Assembly (NCBI RefSeq): GCF_007679345.1
Contig: NZ_VEGH01000001.1
Location: 186,001 to 250,000, forward strand
Origin: Cellulosimicrobium cellulans
GTDB lineage: Bacteria; Actinomycetota; Actinomycetes; Actinomycetales; Cellulomonadaceae
Direction: 5' to 3'
Length of the DNA: 64,000 bases
How positions within the stretch are numbered: the stretch's first letter is position 1; the number at the start of each line of letters is the position of its first letter. Both the position numbers and the translations under genes were made by a program. Positions 24,795-32,330 of the stretch are shown one piece after another. The notes below the pieces were generated by a model, which was not told the origin of the DNA, ran no database searches, and worked only from the letters and a program-made list of their open reading frames with translations.

Positions 24795-27044
24795 TCAGTC
24801 CCGGGCGAGCAGCACCACGGTGGCGTCGTCGTCCGAGGCCGGGTCCCGCAGGCGCGCCACGAGCGCGTCCAGCTCCCCCGGCACCGGGCGGCCGACCGCC
24901 GCCAGCGTCCGGTCCAGCGCGACGCGCAGCGACTCCCGCCGCCGCTCGACGACGCCGTCCGTGACCAGCAGGAGCGCGTCGCCGGGGTGCAGGGTCGTCC
25001 GCCCGGAGGCGGGCTCCCCCGTCAGCAGCCCGATCAGCGGCGAACCCAGCACCGGCTCCCACGCCGCGGTCCCGTCCGCGCGCACCACGAGCGGCGGCAG
25101 GTGCCCGGCGCCCGCGTACTCGACCGCGCCGGACGCGGGGTCGAGCACGGCGACCGCCATCGTCGCCATCTGGCCCGGCAGGGTCCACCGCGCCAGGGCC
25201 GCGACCCGGGACAGCACGACCGCCGGCGGGGCCGCGTCCAGCAGGTACGCGCGGGTGGCGTTGCGCAGCTGGCCCATCGCCGCGGCCGTCGCGAGCCCGT
25301 GGCCCGTGACGTCGCCGATGGTCAGCGCCAGCCGGCCGTCCGCGAGCCGCAGCACGTCGTACCAGTCGCCGCCGACCTGCCCGGTGCCGGCGGGCTCGTA
25401 ACGGGCGTCGACCGACCAGCCCGGCACGAGCGGCAGCGACGTGGGCAGCAGCGTGCGCTGGATCGCGCGCGCGGCGTTCACCTCCGCCCGGCCCCGGTGG
25501 AACAGCGCCTCCACCAGGTGGGCGCGCAGGTCGACGGCGTTCTGCACGTGCCGGTCGTCCCACGGCAGCGAGCGGCCGCGGACCTGCTCCCGCCAGAGGT
25601 CGAAGGACTGGCGGGGGCCGAGCCGCACCCCGTCGCCCTCCGGGACCGCGATCATCTTGTGGTGCGGGTCGCCGCCCCAGTCGACGGTGCGCACCACCTC
25701 GCCGCGCAGCCAGACCACGGTGCCGCCGTCGGGCAGCGCCAGGGCGACCGCGCCGGCGACGCCCGGGACGTCGGGCGCCCCCGGCTCGTCGGCCAGCCGG
25801 TCGGTCGCCAGCACCTCGCCGAGCGACGACGCCCACGCCGCGACCTGCGCGCACGCCGCGTCGCCCGGGACCTCGCCGAGCGTCAGCACGTCGGGCCCGA
25901 CGCTCACCACGACGCCGTCGGCAGGCACGAGCGCCAGCAGGTCGCCGGTGCGGGTGAGCGCCTGCGCCAGCCGCACGTCCTCGTCGCGGCTCGCGCCGAC
26001 CAGTCGGGCGAGCACGCCGGACGCCCGCCGGGTCTCCGCGAGCGCGTCCTCCTCGACCTGCGCGACCAGCCGGGCGGACAGTGCGACCCCGAGGAACTCG
26101 GCCGCGGCACGGACGCCGTAGGACGGCGCGTGCGGGCCGCTGTAGTGGTGGCACGCCACCATGCCCCAGAGCTTGCCGTCCCGGAGCAGCGAGATGGACA
26201 TCGACGCCCGGACGCCCATGTTGCGCAGGTACTCGCAGTGGATCGGCGAGACGGAGCGCAACGTCGCGTAGGTGAGGTCGAGCGGCCGGCCGGACAGCGG
26301 GTCCGCGGCGGGGACGACCGGGACCGGGGTGTAGTCGACGTCGGAGATGAGCCGGATCCAGCTCTTCTCGTACATCGCCCGCGCCTGGGCCGGGATGTCG
26401 GACGCCGGGTAGTGCAGCCCGAGGAACGGCTCCAGGTCGGCCCGCTTCGCCTCCGCGACGACCTCGCCGTTGTACTCGGCGTCGAACCGGTAGATCATCA
26501 CGCGGTCGAACCCGAGCAGCCGGCGCGCGTGCCGGGCGGCGATGTCGTACAGCTCGGTGAGCTCGCCCGCGCGGTTGAGGTCGGCGATCGCGTCGCGGAC
26601 GCTCTCGTAGGTGCTGCCGTAGGTGAGGGGGCGCGGCCCGTCGGCGGGCTCGAGCTCGACGACGAACACCGGGCCCGGGTCCGCGAGGGTCGCGGGCGGC
26701 GGGCGGTGCACGACGACGTCGAGCTGCACCGTGCCGTCGGCGGTCGCGACCTCCACCAGCCCTGGGTTGCGGGTGCGGTGGTCCGGCACGGCGGCGAGCT
26801 GCTCCAGCACCACGCGCGCGGCGGGGACGCCGAGCACGTCGCCGAGCGGCGCGCCCAGCACCGCCTCGACCGGCCGGCCCAGCACCGTCTGGACGTTGGT
26901 GGAGGCCTGCAGGACGACGCCGCCGTCGTCCTGGACCACCAGGAGGACCCCGCGCGGCTGCACCGAGCCCGGGATGTGGATCGGCTCCCGGGCGCAGTTG
27001 TCCAGGTCGATCGGCGCACCGGGCGGCAGGAGGGTCTCGCTCAA
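24795..27044 (-). CDS. bacteriophytochrome with PP2C/SpoIIE phosphatase output
   Basis: About 749 residues. The PAS domain has NCAREPIHIPGSVQPRG, whose Cys is the biliverdin attachment site of bacterial phytochromes. The GAF domain has HYPASDIPAQARAMY, and the PHY domain has PRQSFDLWREQVRG (tongue). Residues 510-749 are a PP2C/SpoIIE phosphatase: RTLLPTSLPLVPGW, GGDWYDVLRLADGR, IGDVTGHGLATA and SDDDATVVLLAR. Red/far-red light would thus control dephosphorylation, probably of a STAS antagonist. TTG 27044 has GGAAGGA upstream, held in a perfect 12-bp hairpin. No heme oxygenase gene is in the window. Confidence 0.88.
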   Translation of the reverse strand: MSETLLPPGAPIDLDNCAREPIHIPGSVQPRGVLLVVQDDGGVVLQASTNVQTVLGRPVEAVLGAPLGDVLGVPAARVVLEQLAAVPDHRTRNPGLVEVATADGTVQLDVVVHRPPPATLADPGPVFVVELEPADGPRPLTYGSTYESVRDAIADLNRAGELTELYDIAARHARRLLGFDRVMIYRFDAEYNGEVVAEAKRADLEPFLGLHYPASDIPAQARAMYEKSWIRLISDVDYTPVPVVPAADPLSGRPLDLTYATLRSVSPIHCEYLRNMGVRASMSISLLRDGKLWGMVACHHYSGPHAPSYGVRAAAEFLGVALSARLVAQVEEDALAETRRASGVLARLVGASRDEDVRLAQALTRTGDLLALVPADGVVVSVGPDVLTLGEVPGDAACAQVAAWASSLGEVLATDRLADEPGAPDVPGVAGAVALALPDGGTVVWLRGEVVRTVDWGGDPHHKMIAVPEGDGVRLGPRQSFDLWREQVRGRSLPWDDRHVQNAVDLRAHLVEALFHRGRAEVNAARAIQRTLLPTSLPLVPGWSVDARYEPAGTGQVGGDWYDVLRLADGRLALTIGDVTGHGLATAAAMGQLRNATRAYLLDAAPPAVVLSRVAALARWTLPGQMATMAVAVLDPASGAVEYAGAGHLPPLVVRADGTAAWEPVLGSPLIGLLTGEPASGRTTLHPGDALLLVTDGVVERRRESLRVALDRTLAAVGRPVPGELDALVARLRDPASDDDATVVLLARD

Positions 27045-27052
27045 CGCCGTGT

Positions 27053-27081
27053 CCTTCCGGTCGGAGGACCCGACCGGAAGG
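27053..27081 (-). promoter_or_regulatory. 12-bp hairpin holding the phytochrome ribosome binding site
   Basis: CCTTCCGGTCGG and CCGACCGGAAGG, 5 nt apart, form a perfect stem. The 3' arm on the mRNA contains GGAAGG, the Shine-Dalgarno of TTG 27044. Folding would hide it. An operator or attenuator function is the alternative. Confidence 0.6.
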
Positions 27082-27153
27082 GCCGAGCGGCCCACGCGCG
27101 GCGACGCGGTCCCCGGCGACCCTCGCAAACCGGGACGACCCGTGGCAAGTGGG

Positions 27154-27531
27154 TCAACCGGCCCACAGGGCGGTGAGGCCGAGCCCGGCGGCCGTGGCGG
27201 CCACCGTCAGCACCATCGTGCCCAGCAGGTTCACGAGCGCCCGGCCCCGCTCGCCGGCCTGCGCCAGCCGGACGGTCTCGACGGCCGCGGCGGAGAAGGT
27301 GGTGTAGCCGCCGCAGAACCCCGTCGCGAGCAGCAGCTGCCAGGTCGGTGCCAGACCGAGGTACAGGTGCGCGCCGGCCACCAGCCCGATCAGCAGCGAT
27401 CCGGTGACGTTGATCGCGATGGTCGCGACCGGCAGGACCGTCCGTCCCCGCGCCCGGATCGTGCCGTCGACCCAGAACCGGGTCGCGGCGCCGAGCCCGC
27501 CCATCACCGCGACCAGCAGCGCGTCCGTCAC
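27154..27531 (-). CDS. crcB: CrcB/Fluc fluoride channel subunit
   Basis: 125 residues, four membrane helices. GGLGAATRFWVDG, NVTGSLLIGL and TGFCGGYTTFSAAAVE are the CrcB/Fluc signatures, including the pore Asn and the Phe-box strand. Fluc channels export fluoride as dual-topology dimers. The preceding gene encodes a second subunit, so the pair may form a heterodimer. GTG 27531 overlaps that gene's TGA. No fluoride riboswitch is visible upstream of the pair. Confidence 0.88.
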   Translation of the reverse strand: MTDALLVAVMGGLGAATRFWVDGTIRARGRTVLPVATIAINVTGSLLIGLVAGAHLYLGLAPTWQLLLATGFCGGYTTFSAAAVETVRLAQAGERGRALVNLLGTMVLTVAATAAGLGLTALWAG

Positions 27532-28043
27532 CTCGCACCCCCGGCCCCGCGGGAGCGGCGGCCCGCGGCGGCAGACACCGCCGCGACGCCGGCCGCCGCG
27601 CACAGCGTCCCCGCCACCAGCGACACCGCCGCGTAGGCCAGCGCGGTCCCGACCGCCCCCGAGGCGAGCAGCCGCTCGACCTCCAGCGCCAGCGAGCTGA
27701 ACGTCGTGTACCCGCCGAGCACCCCCGTGCCGAGGGCCAGCCGCCCCCGCTGCACACCGGGCGTCTCCGCGCCGCGGCGACCCAGGACCTCCAGCAGGAC
27801 GCCCAGCAGGAACGCCCCGGTCAGGTTGGCGGTCAGCGTCCCGACCGGCCAGCCGTCCTGCGGCGGCAGCGCCCGGGCCAGGCCGTAGCGGCCGAGCGAG
27901 CCGACGGCGCCGCCCGCCGCGACGAGCAGCGCGAGCCCCGCGCGGTGGTGCGCCGGGCGCGGGGCGGGCAGGGGTGCGGGCGGAGTGCTCGTGCGGGCCT
28001 CCGGGGCAGGTGGGGGTGCGGGCCGCCGCTCATCCTGCCGCAC
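27528..28043 (-). CDS. crcB: CrcB/Fluc fluoride channel subunit (second copy)
   Basis: 171 residues. A Pro/Ala-rich N-terminal extension of about 35 residues precedes four helices with GGAVGSLGRYGLA, NLTGAFLLGVLLE and TGVLGGYTTFSSLALE, the Fluc signatures. It pairs with the overlapping downstream copy. The start is GTG 28043, which overlaps the end of the LuxR gene by 14 nt; a start after the extension is possible. Coupling to the regulator gene upstream suggests one transcript. Confidence 0.86.
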   Translation of the reverse strand: MRQDERRPAPPPAPEARTSTPPAPLPAPRPAHHRAGLALLVAAGGAVGSLGRYGLARALPPQDGWPVGTLTANLTGAFLLGVLLEVLGRRGAETPGVQRGRLALGTGVLGGYTTFSSLALEVERLLASGAVGTALAYAAVSLVAGTLCAAAGVAAVSAAAGRRSRGAGGAR

Positions 28044-28674
28044 CGGGTGCCGTGCCCGTGCGGTAGGCCAGCGCCGCCAGCACCCGCGGGCTCACGTCCG
28101 GGCCCGCCGCGCCGAGCGCGCGGTAGACCACGGCCAGGTGGTTCTCCACCGACCGGGGCGACAGCCCGAGCGCCCGCGCGGCCGCCCGGTTGGACAGGCC
28201 CTGGGCCACCAGCGCGAGCACCGCGCCCTGCGCCGCGGTCAGCCCGGCCACCGGGGTCGCCCCCGCTCCCGGCCCCAGGACCGCCTGACCGTCCGCGGTC
28301 GCGACGACGGCACGGGCCAGCGCGCCCGGGTCCGGGCACGCCCGCCGGGACACGTGGCTCCACGGCCGCGGGGTCCGGCCGCGCAGCGCCAGCACCACGT
28401 CGGACGCGTCCCGCCCCGAGAGCAGCAGCACCGCCAGGTCCGGGTCGCGCTCCTGGAGCCGCAGCCCGAGCTCGACGCCGGTCCCGTCCGCCAGGGCCTC
28501 CTCCACCACGAGCACGTCGACCGTGCGCGGGTCCACCCGGTCGAGGGCCTCCCGGCGGCCCGCCAGCCGGTGCAGGACCGCCACCCGCGGGTCGGTCTCG
28601 AGCCCCTGGGCCAGGGCGGCGCGCGACAGCGCCTCGTCGACGACGAGGGCCACCCGCACGATGCGCCCGACCAC
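28030..28674 (-). CDS. LuxR-type regulator with degenerate receiver
   Basis: About 214 residues. The C-terminal helix-turn-helix (GLTAAQGAVLALVAQGLSNRA, then ARALGLSPRSVENHL) is NarL/LuxR type. The N-terminus folds like a receiver (VRVALVVDEALSRAALAQGL, RTVDVLVVEEALADGTGVEL). The expected phospho-Asp is replaced by Glu in VVEEAL and no clear switch Lys is seen, so it is probably not phosphorylated normally. TACCGT lies six bases before GTG 28674 on the minus strand (leaderless). It overlaps crcB downstream. Targets are unknown. Confidence 0.78.
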   Translation of the reverse strand: MVGRIVRVALVVDEALSRAALAQGLETDPRVAVLHRLAGRREALDRVDPRTVDVLVVEEALADGTGVELGLRLQERDPDLAVLLLSGRDASDVVLALRGRTPRPWSHVSRRACPDPGALARAVVATADGQAVLGPGAGATPVAGLTAAQGAVLALVAQGLSNRAAARALGLSPRSVENHLAVVYRALGAAGPDVSPRVLAALAYRTGTAPGAAG

Positions 28675-28821
28675 GGGGGCACGGTACGCCCGGCGGCACG
28701 CCGCGCACGCGCGCCGGGGACCCGTGCCGGTGGCTAGGGTGGTCCCACCGGGCGAACCAGGTGGGACCGGACCGCCGCGACGACGCGGCGCGCCGTCCGA
28801 CGCCGTGAGGAGGAGGGCACC

Positions 28822-29250
28822 GTGACCGACGCCGAGGAGCCGCGGCGGGGCCTGTTCGGCCGGCTGGCGGAGCCGCTCGCCGAGCGCACCCGGGAGCGGA
28901 TCGAGCAGGTCGAGGACCGCGTGCGCCGCTCGGTGCAGGCGGAGATCGACGCGGTCACCCGCTCGGTGCGCGCCCGCGCGGTCGAGGTCCGGCCGAGCGC
29001 GCTCGCGTTCGCGTCCGCGCTGCTGCTGACCGTCTTCGGCCTCGCGCTGCTCGTCACGGCGGCGGTGGTCGGGCTGGCGGAGGTCGTCGACCTGTGGCTG
29101 GCGGCCGTCCTCGTCGGCGTGGTGCTCATCGGCGCGGCCGCGGGCCTGGCCGCCTGGGGCCGGCACCGGCTGCCGGAGCGGGTGCGGGCCACGCCCCCGC
29201 CGCCCGGACCGGCGCGCGACGCCGACCTCGTCCACCCCTGGACCGACTGA
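28822..29250 (+). CDS. hypothetical membrane protein, 142 aa
   Basis: The N-terminal 45 residues are charged and helical (ERIEQVEDRVRRSVQAEID), followed by two membrane helices (LAFASALLLTVFGLALLV and LAAVLVGVVLIGAAAGLAAW) and a basic Pro-rich tail. The layout resembles Holin-X type proteins such as the next gene product. GTG 28822 follows GGAGGAGGG. TAGGGT at 28736 may be the -10 box of this three-gene envelope group. Confidence 0.65.
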   Translation: MTDAEEPRRGLFGRLAEPLAERTRERIEQVEDRVRRSVQAEIDAVTRSVRARAVEVRPSALAFASALLLTVFGLALLVTAAVVGLAEVVDLWLAAVLVGVVLIGAAAGLAAWGRHRLPERVRATPPPPGPARDADLVHPWTD

Positions 29251-29351
29251 CCCGCACCACCCACCGCGCGGATCCCCCCGTCCCACCTGCGCAGATCACG
29301 CGGACGGGCCAGACTGGGGCGGAACGCCTCCCGTCCACGAAGGAGCACCGG

Positions 29352-29780
29352 ATGACGACGACATCGGGCAGCGGGTCCGGCCCGGACCAGCAGTCGATCG
29401 GCCAGCTCATCAGCCGGCTCAGCGAGCAGGCCGCCCGGCTGGTGCGCGCGGAGATCGACCTGGCCAAGGCCGAGCTCGCCGAGAAGGCCAAGGCCGCGGG
29501 GATCGGGATCGGGCTGCTCGCCGGCGCCGCGTTCTTCGGTTTCTTCACCTTCGCCGTGCTGATCACCACCGTGATCCTCGCGATCAGCGAGGGCCTGGCA
29601 CCCTGGCTCGCGGCGCTCATCGTGCTGGTCGTGCTCGCGATCATCACGGGGGTCCTCGCGCTGGTCGGCGTGAAGAGCCTGCAGAAGGGCACCCCGCCGA
29701 CGCCCGAGAAGGCCGTCGCCGGCCTGAAGCAGGACGCCGAGACCGTCCAGAAGTCCGTCAAGGAGGGCCTGAGCCGATGA
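29352..29780 (+). CDS. phage holin family / Actinobacterial Holin-X protein
   Basis: 142 residues. QSIGQLISRLSEQAARLVRAEIDLAKAEL and then two hydrophobic helices (GIGLLAGAAFFGFFTFAVLI; LAALIVLVVLAIITGVLALV) match PF07332-type proteins. Despite the name these are chromosomal envelope proteins with no shown lytic role, usually encoded beside a DUF3618 gene, as here. ATG 29352 has AGGAG upstream. Its TGA overlaps the next ATG. Confidence 0.8.
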   Translation: MTTTSGSGSGPDQQSIGQLISRLSEQAARLVRAEIDLAKAELAEKAKAAGIGIGLLAGAAFFGFFTFAVLITTVILAISEGLAPWLAALIVLVVLAIITGVLALVGVKSLQKGTPPTPEKAVAGLKQDAETVQKSVKEGLSR

Positions 29781-30055
29781 GCGACTCCCCCACGCCGAAG
29801 CCGACCATCACCGCGCTCGAGACCGAGGTCGCGCTCACCCGCGCCGAGCTCGCGGGGACCGCGGACGCGCTCGCGGAGCGGCTGAGCCCCAAGCGGCAGG
29901 TCGCCGACGCGCGGTCGGCCGCGGAGAAGCTCTGGCGCGACGCGGTCGGCAGCGACCCCGCCGCCGACCCCGCCAACCGGAACCGGGCGCGCGGGATCCT
30001 GGCCGGGGCCGTCGGGGCGCTGGCCCTCGTGGTGGTGCTCGCCGTCCGCCGCTGA
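29777..30055 (+). CDS. DUF3618 domain protein
   Basis: 92 residues. TALETEVALTRAELAGTADALAERLSP is the DUF3618 signature helix, and one C-terminal membrane helix (GILAGAVGALALVVVLAV) tethers it. It overlaps the Holin-X gene by ATGA, the standard pairing. The function is unknown; it is likely a membrane-associated partner of the preceding protein. It ends 11 nt from the convergent ogt gene. Confidence 0.82.
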   Translation: MSDSPTPKPTITALETEVALTRAELAGTADALAERLSPKRQVADARSAAEKLWRDAVGSDPAADPANRNRARGILAGAVGALALVVVLAVRR

Positions 30056-30066
30056 CGGGGCGGGGC

Positions 30067-30636
30067 TCAGCCCCCCGCCTCGTGCGCGAGGAGCACCCGC
30101 TTGGCGTCGAGCCCGTAGTAGTAGCCGCCGAGCGTGCCGCCGCTGCGCAGCACCCGGTGGCAGGGGACGAACGGCGCCACCAGGTTCCGCGCGCACGCGG
30201 ACCCCGCGGCGCGCACCGCCGTCGGGCTCCCTGCCGCCGCCGCCAGCTCGGCGTACGTCGCCGTCGAGCCCGGGGCGATCGCACGCATCGCCGCCCACGC
30301 GCGCTGCTGGAACGGACCGCCCGGCTGCGCCACCGGCACCGTGTCCAGCGCACCCACCTCGCCGGCGAGGTAGCGGGCGGCCGCGTCGGCGACGAGCGCG
30401 GGGCCGGCGCCGCGCGCCGCCAGGCCCGCGGGGTCCACGCGCTCGTGGCCGCGCGCCGCGAGGTCGAGCGGGAGGCGGGCCGCCATCGCCGCCACCGGGC
30501 CGAAGCCGGCCGCGCGGACGACGCCGTCCTCGGTGAGCAGCACGGCCAGGTCACCGGCCGGGGACGGCAGGACCGCCGCGAGCAGGGGCGCGGCGGGGTC
30601 GAGCAGGGGGGACGCGGCGGTCGCGGTGTCGGTCAT
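30067..30636 (-). CDS. ogt: methylated-DNA--protein-cysteine methyltransferase
   Basis: 189 residues. Repairs O6-alkylguanine by suicide transfer to the Cys of VPCHRVLRSGGTLGGY. The wing region FQQRAWAAMRAIAPGSTATYAEL is also typical; the N-terminal domain is shortened and Ala-rich. ATG 30636 has CAGGAT six bases upstream on the minus strand, a possible leaderless start. Single gene, no ada-type regulatory domain. Confidence 0.88.
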   Translation of the reverse strand: MTDTATAASPLLDPAAPLLAAVLPSPAGDLAVLLTEDGVVRAAGFGPVAAMAARLPLDLAARGHERVDPAGLAARGAGPALVADAAARYLAGEVGALDTVPVAQPGGPFQQRAWAAMRAIAPGSTATYAELAAAAGSPTAVRAAGSACARNLVAPFVPCHRVLRSGGTLGGYYYGLDAKRVLLAHEAGG

Positions 30637-30885
30637 GGCACCATCCTGCGCCCGCCGGCGTCGAGGCCACCGGCGGTGATCGGACACGGCGACGCGCACG
30701 CGCGGCGCCCGCGTCGGGCGGGCGTCGGCAGGCCGCCGTCGGCGGACGCGGACGGCCCGGGCACGCGGTCGGCGGACGCGGGCGCCCCGAGCCGCCGTCA
30801 GCGGGCGCGCACGGGCAGCCGGGGGCGCGGGCGGTCGCCGGGGCCGCCGGGTGGGCGGCGGCCCGGCCGGGCCGCCTCGGTGGCC

Positions 30886-31095
30886 TCAGACGTCGTCGCC
30901 GCGCTGGCCGGGGATGCCGCCGAGCAGCTCGCGGACCTCGGTCTCGCGGTAGCGGCGGTGACCGCCGAGCGTGCGGATCGACGACAGCTTGCCGGACTTC
31001 GCCCAGCGGGTGACCGTCTTCGGGTCGACCCGGAACAGGCTCGCGACCTCGGACGGGGTCAGCAGGATCTCGTTCTCGGTGTGGGGGGCAGACAC
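30886..31095 (-). CDS. bldC: BldC-type MerR-like DNA-binding protein
   Basis: 69 residues, the size of BldC. LLTPSEVASLFRVDPKTVTRWAKSGKL forms the winged helix-turn-helix and RTLGGHRRYRETEVRELL the wing, nearly as in Streptomyces BldC, which binds direct repeats cooperatively and delays development. In non-sporulating actinobacteria the role is less clear. GTG 31095 follows GGAGG. A long upstream region holds a predicted promoter at 31284-31311, which would give a leader of about 180 nt. Confidence 0.88.
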   Translation of the reverse strand: MSAPHTENEILLTPSEVASLFRVDPKTVTRWAKSGKLSSIRTLGGHRRYRETEVRELLGGIPGQRGDDV

Positions 31096-31842
31096 GTCAG
31101 ACCTCCGGGGTGCCCTCGTGGCGACGACCGGTCGGGTGACCCGCCGTCATGACAGACAGAAACGTGGTCATCGGTACCGCTGCCCGGCCGCGGCCGGGCT
31201 GCATCGGCATCGGTGACGTCATCGCGCTCGACCCCCCTTGCGCCCCCACCGTGACCACGGTGTCACGTGCGACCTTCCGACAACTAGTACCAACGTCCCA
31301 TTCCGGGACAAGCGGTAACTATGGGGACAATCTAGGTCGAACCCGACATGACTGCGCGTCGACGCCGTGCGCCGAACGGGCGGTCCCCGAGCGTGCACGC
31401 GCCACTCGTCCGGGTGGGTGACGGCCGGCGCGCTCCCCGCGAAGCGCTGCGACCGGGACGTTCGTCCCAGTTCGCGGCACCGGCGATCGAGCGTGCCCAC
31501 CACCCGCACCACCCATCGTCCCGACCGGCAACTGCGTTCGCCAGTGGCGAAGATCACATCCGACGCGTCTCCCTCACCCCGGACCTGGGTCCCACGCAGC
31601 CGCGTTCGCGGGACTGCGCCGTCGGAGCACGTCGGACCCGCCGGGGCGCGCGGGTGCGCACCGGTGCGCGTCGGCCGCGGGCGCCCTCCCGAGCGGCCCG
31701 GGGCGCGCACGACCTCCCGGGCGAGTGGTCGGAATGCCGGGGGACCATGTACCGTTGCGTCACGAACAGACTATTCAGCATCCCGGGGCCGCACGTGTGA
31801 GCACGGAGCCGCCCCGCTTCCACGTTAGAGGGGGTCGATGCC
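31096..31842. other. 747-nt gene-free region between bldC and DUF3073 gene
   Basis: No convincing coding frame. The bldC side holds an 18-bp perfect palindrome at 31182-31199 (GCCCGGCCGCGGCCGGGC), a CACCGTG-AC-CACGGTG repeat at 31247-31262, and two GGGACAA copies at 31305-31311 and 31324-31330 in an unusually AT-rich patch. The remainder (31340-31840) is rich in Arg/Pro-coding shadow frames; near 31750-31840 it probably carries the DUF3073 promoter, which I could not fix. Confidence 0.6.
31284..31311 (-). promoter_or_regulatory. predicted bldC promoter
   Basis: On the minus strand TTGTCC (31311-31306) and TACTAG (31289-31284) are 16 nt apart in the AT-rich patch. Transcription would start near 31276. 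The -35 box is part of a GTCCC-N5-GGGAC inverted repeat. Confidence 0.4.
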
Positions 31843-32034
31843 ATGGGGCGCGGCCGTCAGAAGGCTAAGCAGACGAAGGTGGCGCGGGAGCTGAAGTACT
31901 TCAGTCCCGACACCAACTACCGGGCGCTGGAGCAGGAGCTCACCGGCCACCGGAACGACCTCGTCACCGACAGCCGACAGGACTCCGACGACGAGGGTGA
32001 CGACTACCCCCCTCGATGGGCGGACGAGCGCTGA
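31843..32034 (+). CDS. DUF3073 protein
   Basis: 63 residues, highly polar. MGRGRQKAKQTKVARELKYF then SPDTNYRALEQELTG is the conserved actinobacterial DUF3073 signature; the C-terminus is acidic. The basic N-terminus could bind nucleic acid, but the function is not established. ATG 31843 follows GAGGGGG. It is divergent from bldC with a 747-nt gap, unusually long for this window. Confidence 0.85.
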   Translation: MGRGRQKAKQTKVARELKYFSPDTNYRALEQELTGHRNDLVTDSRQDSDDEGDDYPPRWADER

Positions 32035-32102
32035 ATACCCGGGTCGGCAGCCGCCTCGCGCGGCACCGGCCCCGCCGCTGACACCCAGCGGCCACCCGCA
32101 CG

Positions 32103-32157
32103 ACGAGCCGGGCCTCCTCGCACCGTCAGCGACGGTCGCAGGGCGGGCCCGGCTCGT
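32103..32157. terminator. branched hairpin between DUF3073 gene and purM
   Basis: An outer 12-bp perfect stem (ACGAGCCGGGCC at 32103-32114 with 32146-32157) encloses a perfect ACCGTC-AGC-GACGGT hairpin at 32122-32136. It lies in the 296-nt gap between the convergent DUF3073 and purM genes, otherwise empty. Likely a terminator, though there is no T-tract. Confidence 0.6.
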
Positions 32158-32330
32158 GCGCTGCCCGGGGGGGTTGCGGACGCGGCGTCGTGGTGCGCCC
32201 GCTGCGCGCGCACGTCGCCACGTCCGGGTGCACGCGCTGCGTGCGGAGACGCTGGCGCGCCCGGCTCGTGCACCGCGCCACGCGGGCGGGCCCGCCCGAC
32301 GCGCGGCAGGTGACCGTGCCACCCGGGCGC

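Noticed and set aside
27538-28043. Fluoride riboswitch before the crcB pair
   Set aside because: The genes overlap the upstream regulator with no leader, and no crcB-motif core was found.
28822-30055. Possible prophage because of a holin-family gene
   Set aside because: No lysin, terminase or structural genes; Holin-X plus DUF3618 is a normal chromosomal actinobacterial pair.
30718-30800. GTCGGCGGACGCGG direct repeats in the ogt-bldC gap
   Set aside because: Two copies plus a weak third without regular spacing; not CRISPR-like, and no cas genes. Probably simple GC-rich repeat; the 249-nt gap shows no gene.
31348-31800. A 150-codon plus-strand frame in the bldC-DUF3073 gap
   Set aside because: Arg/Pro/His-rich with no ribosome binding site, promoter or family resemblance; overlapping frames look equally open.
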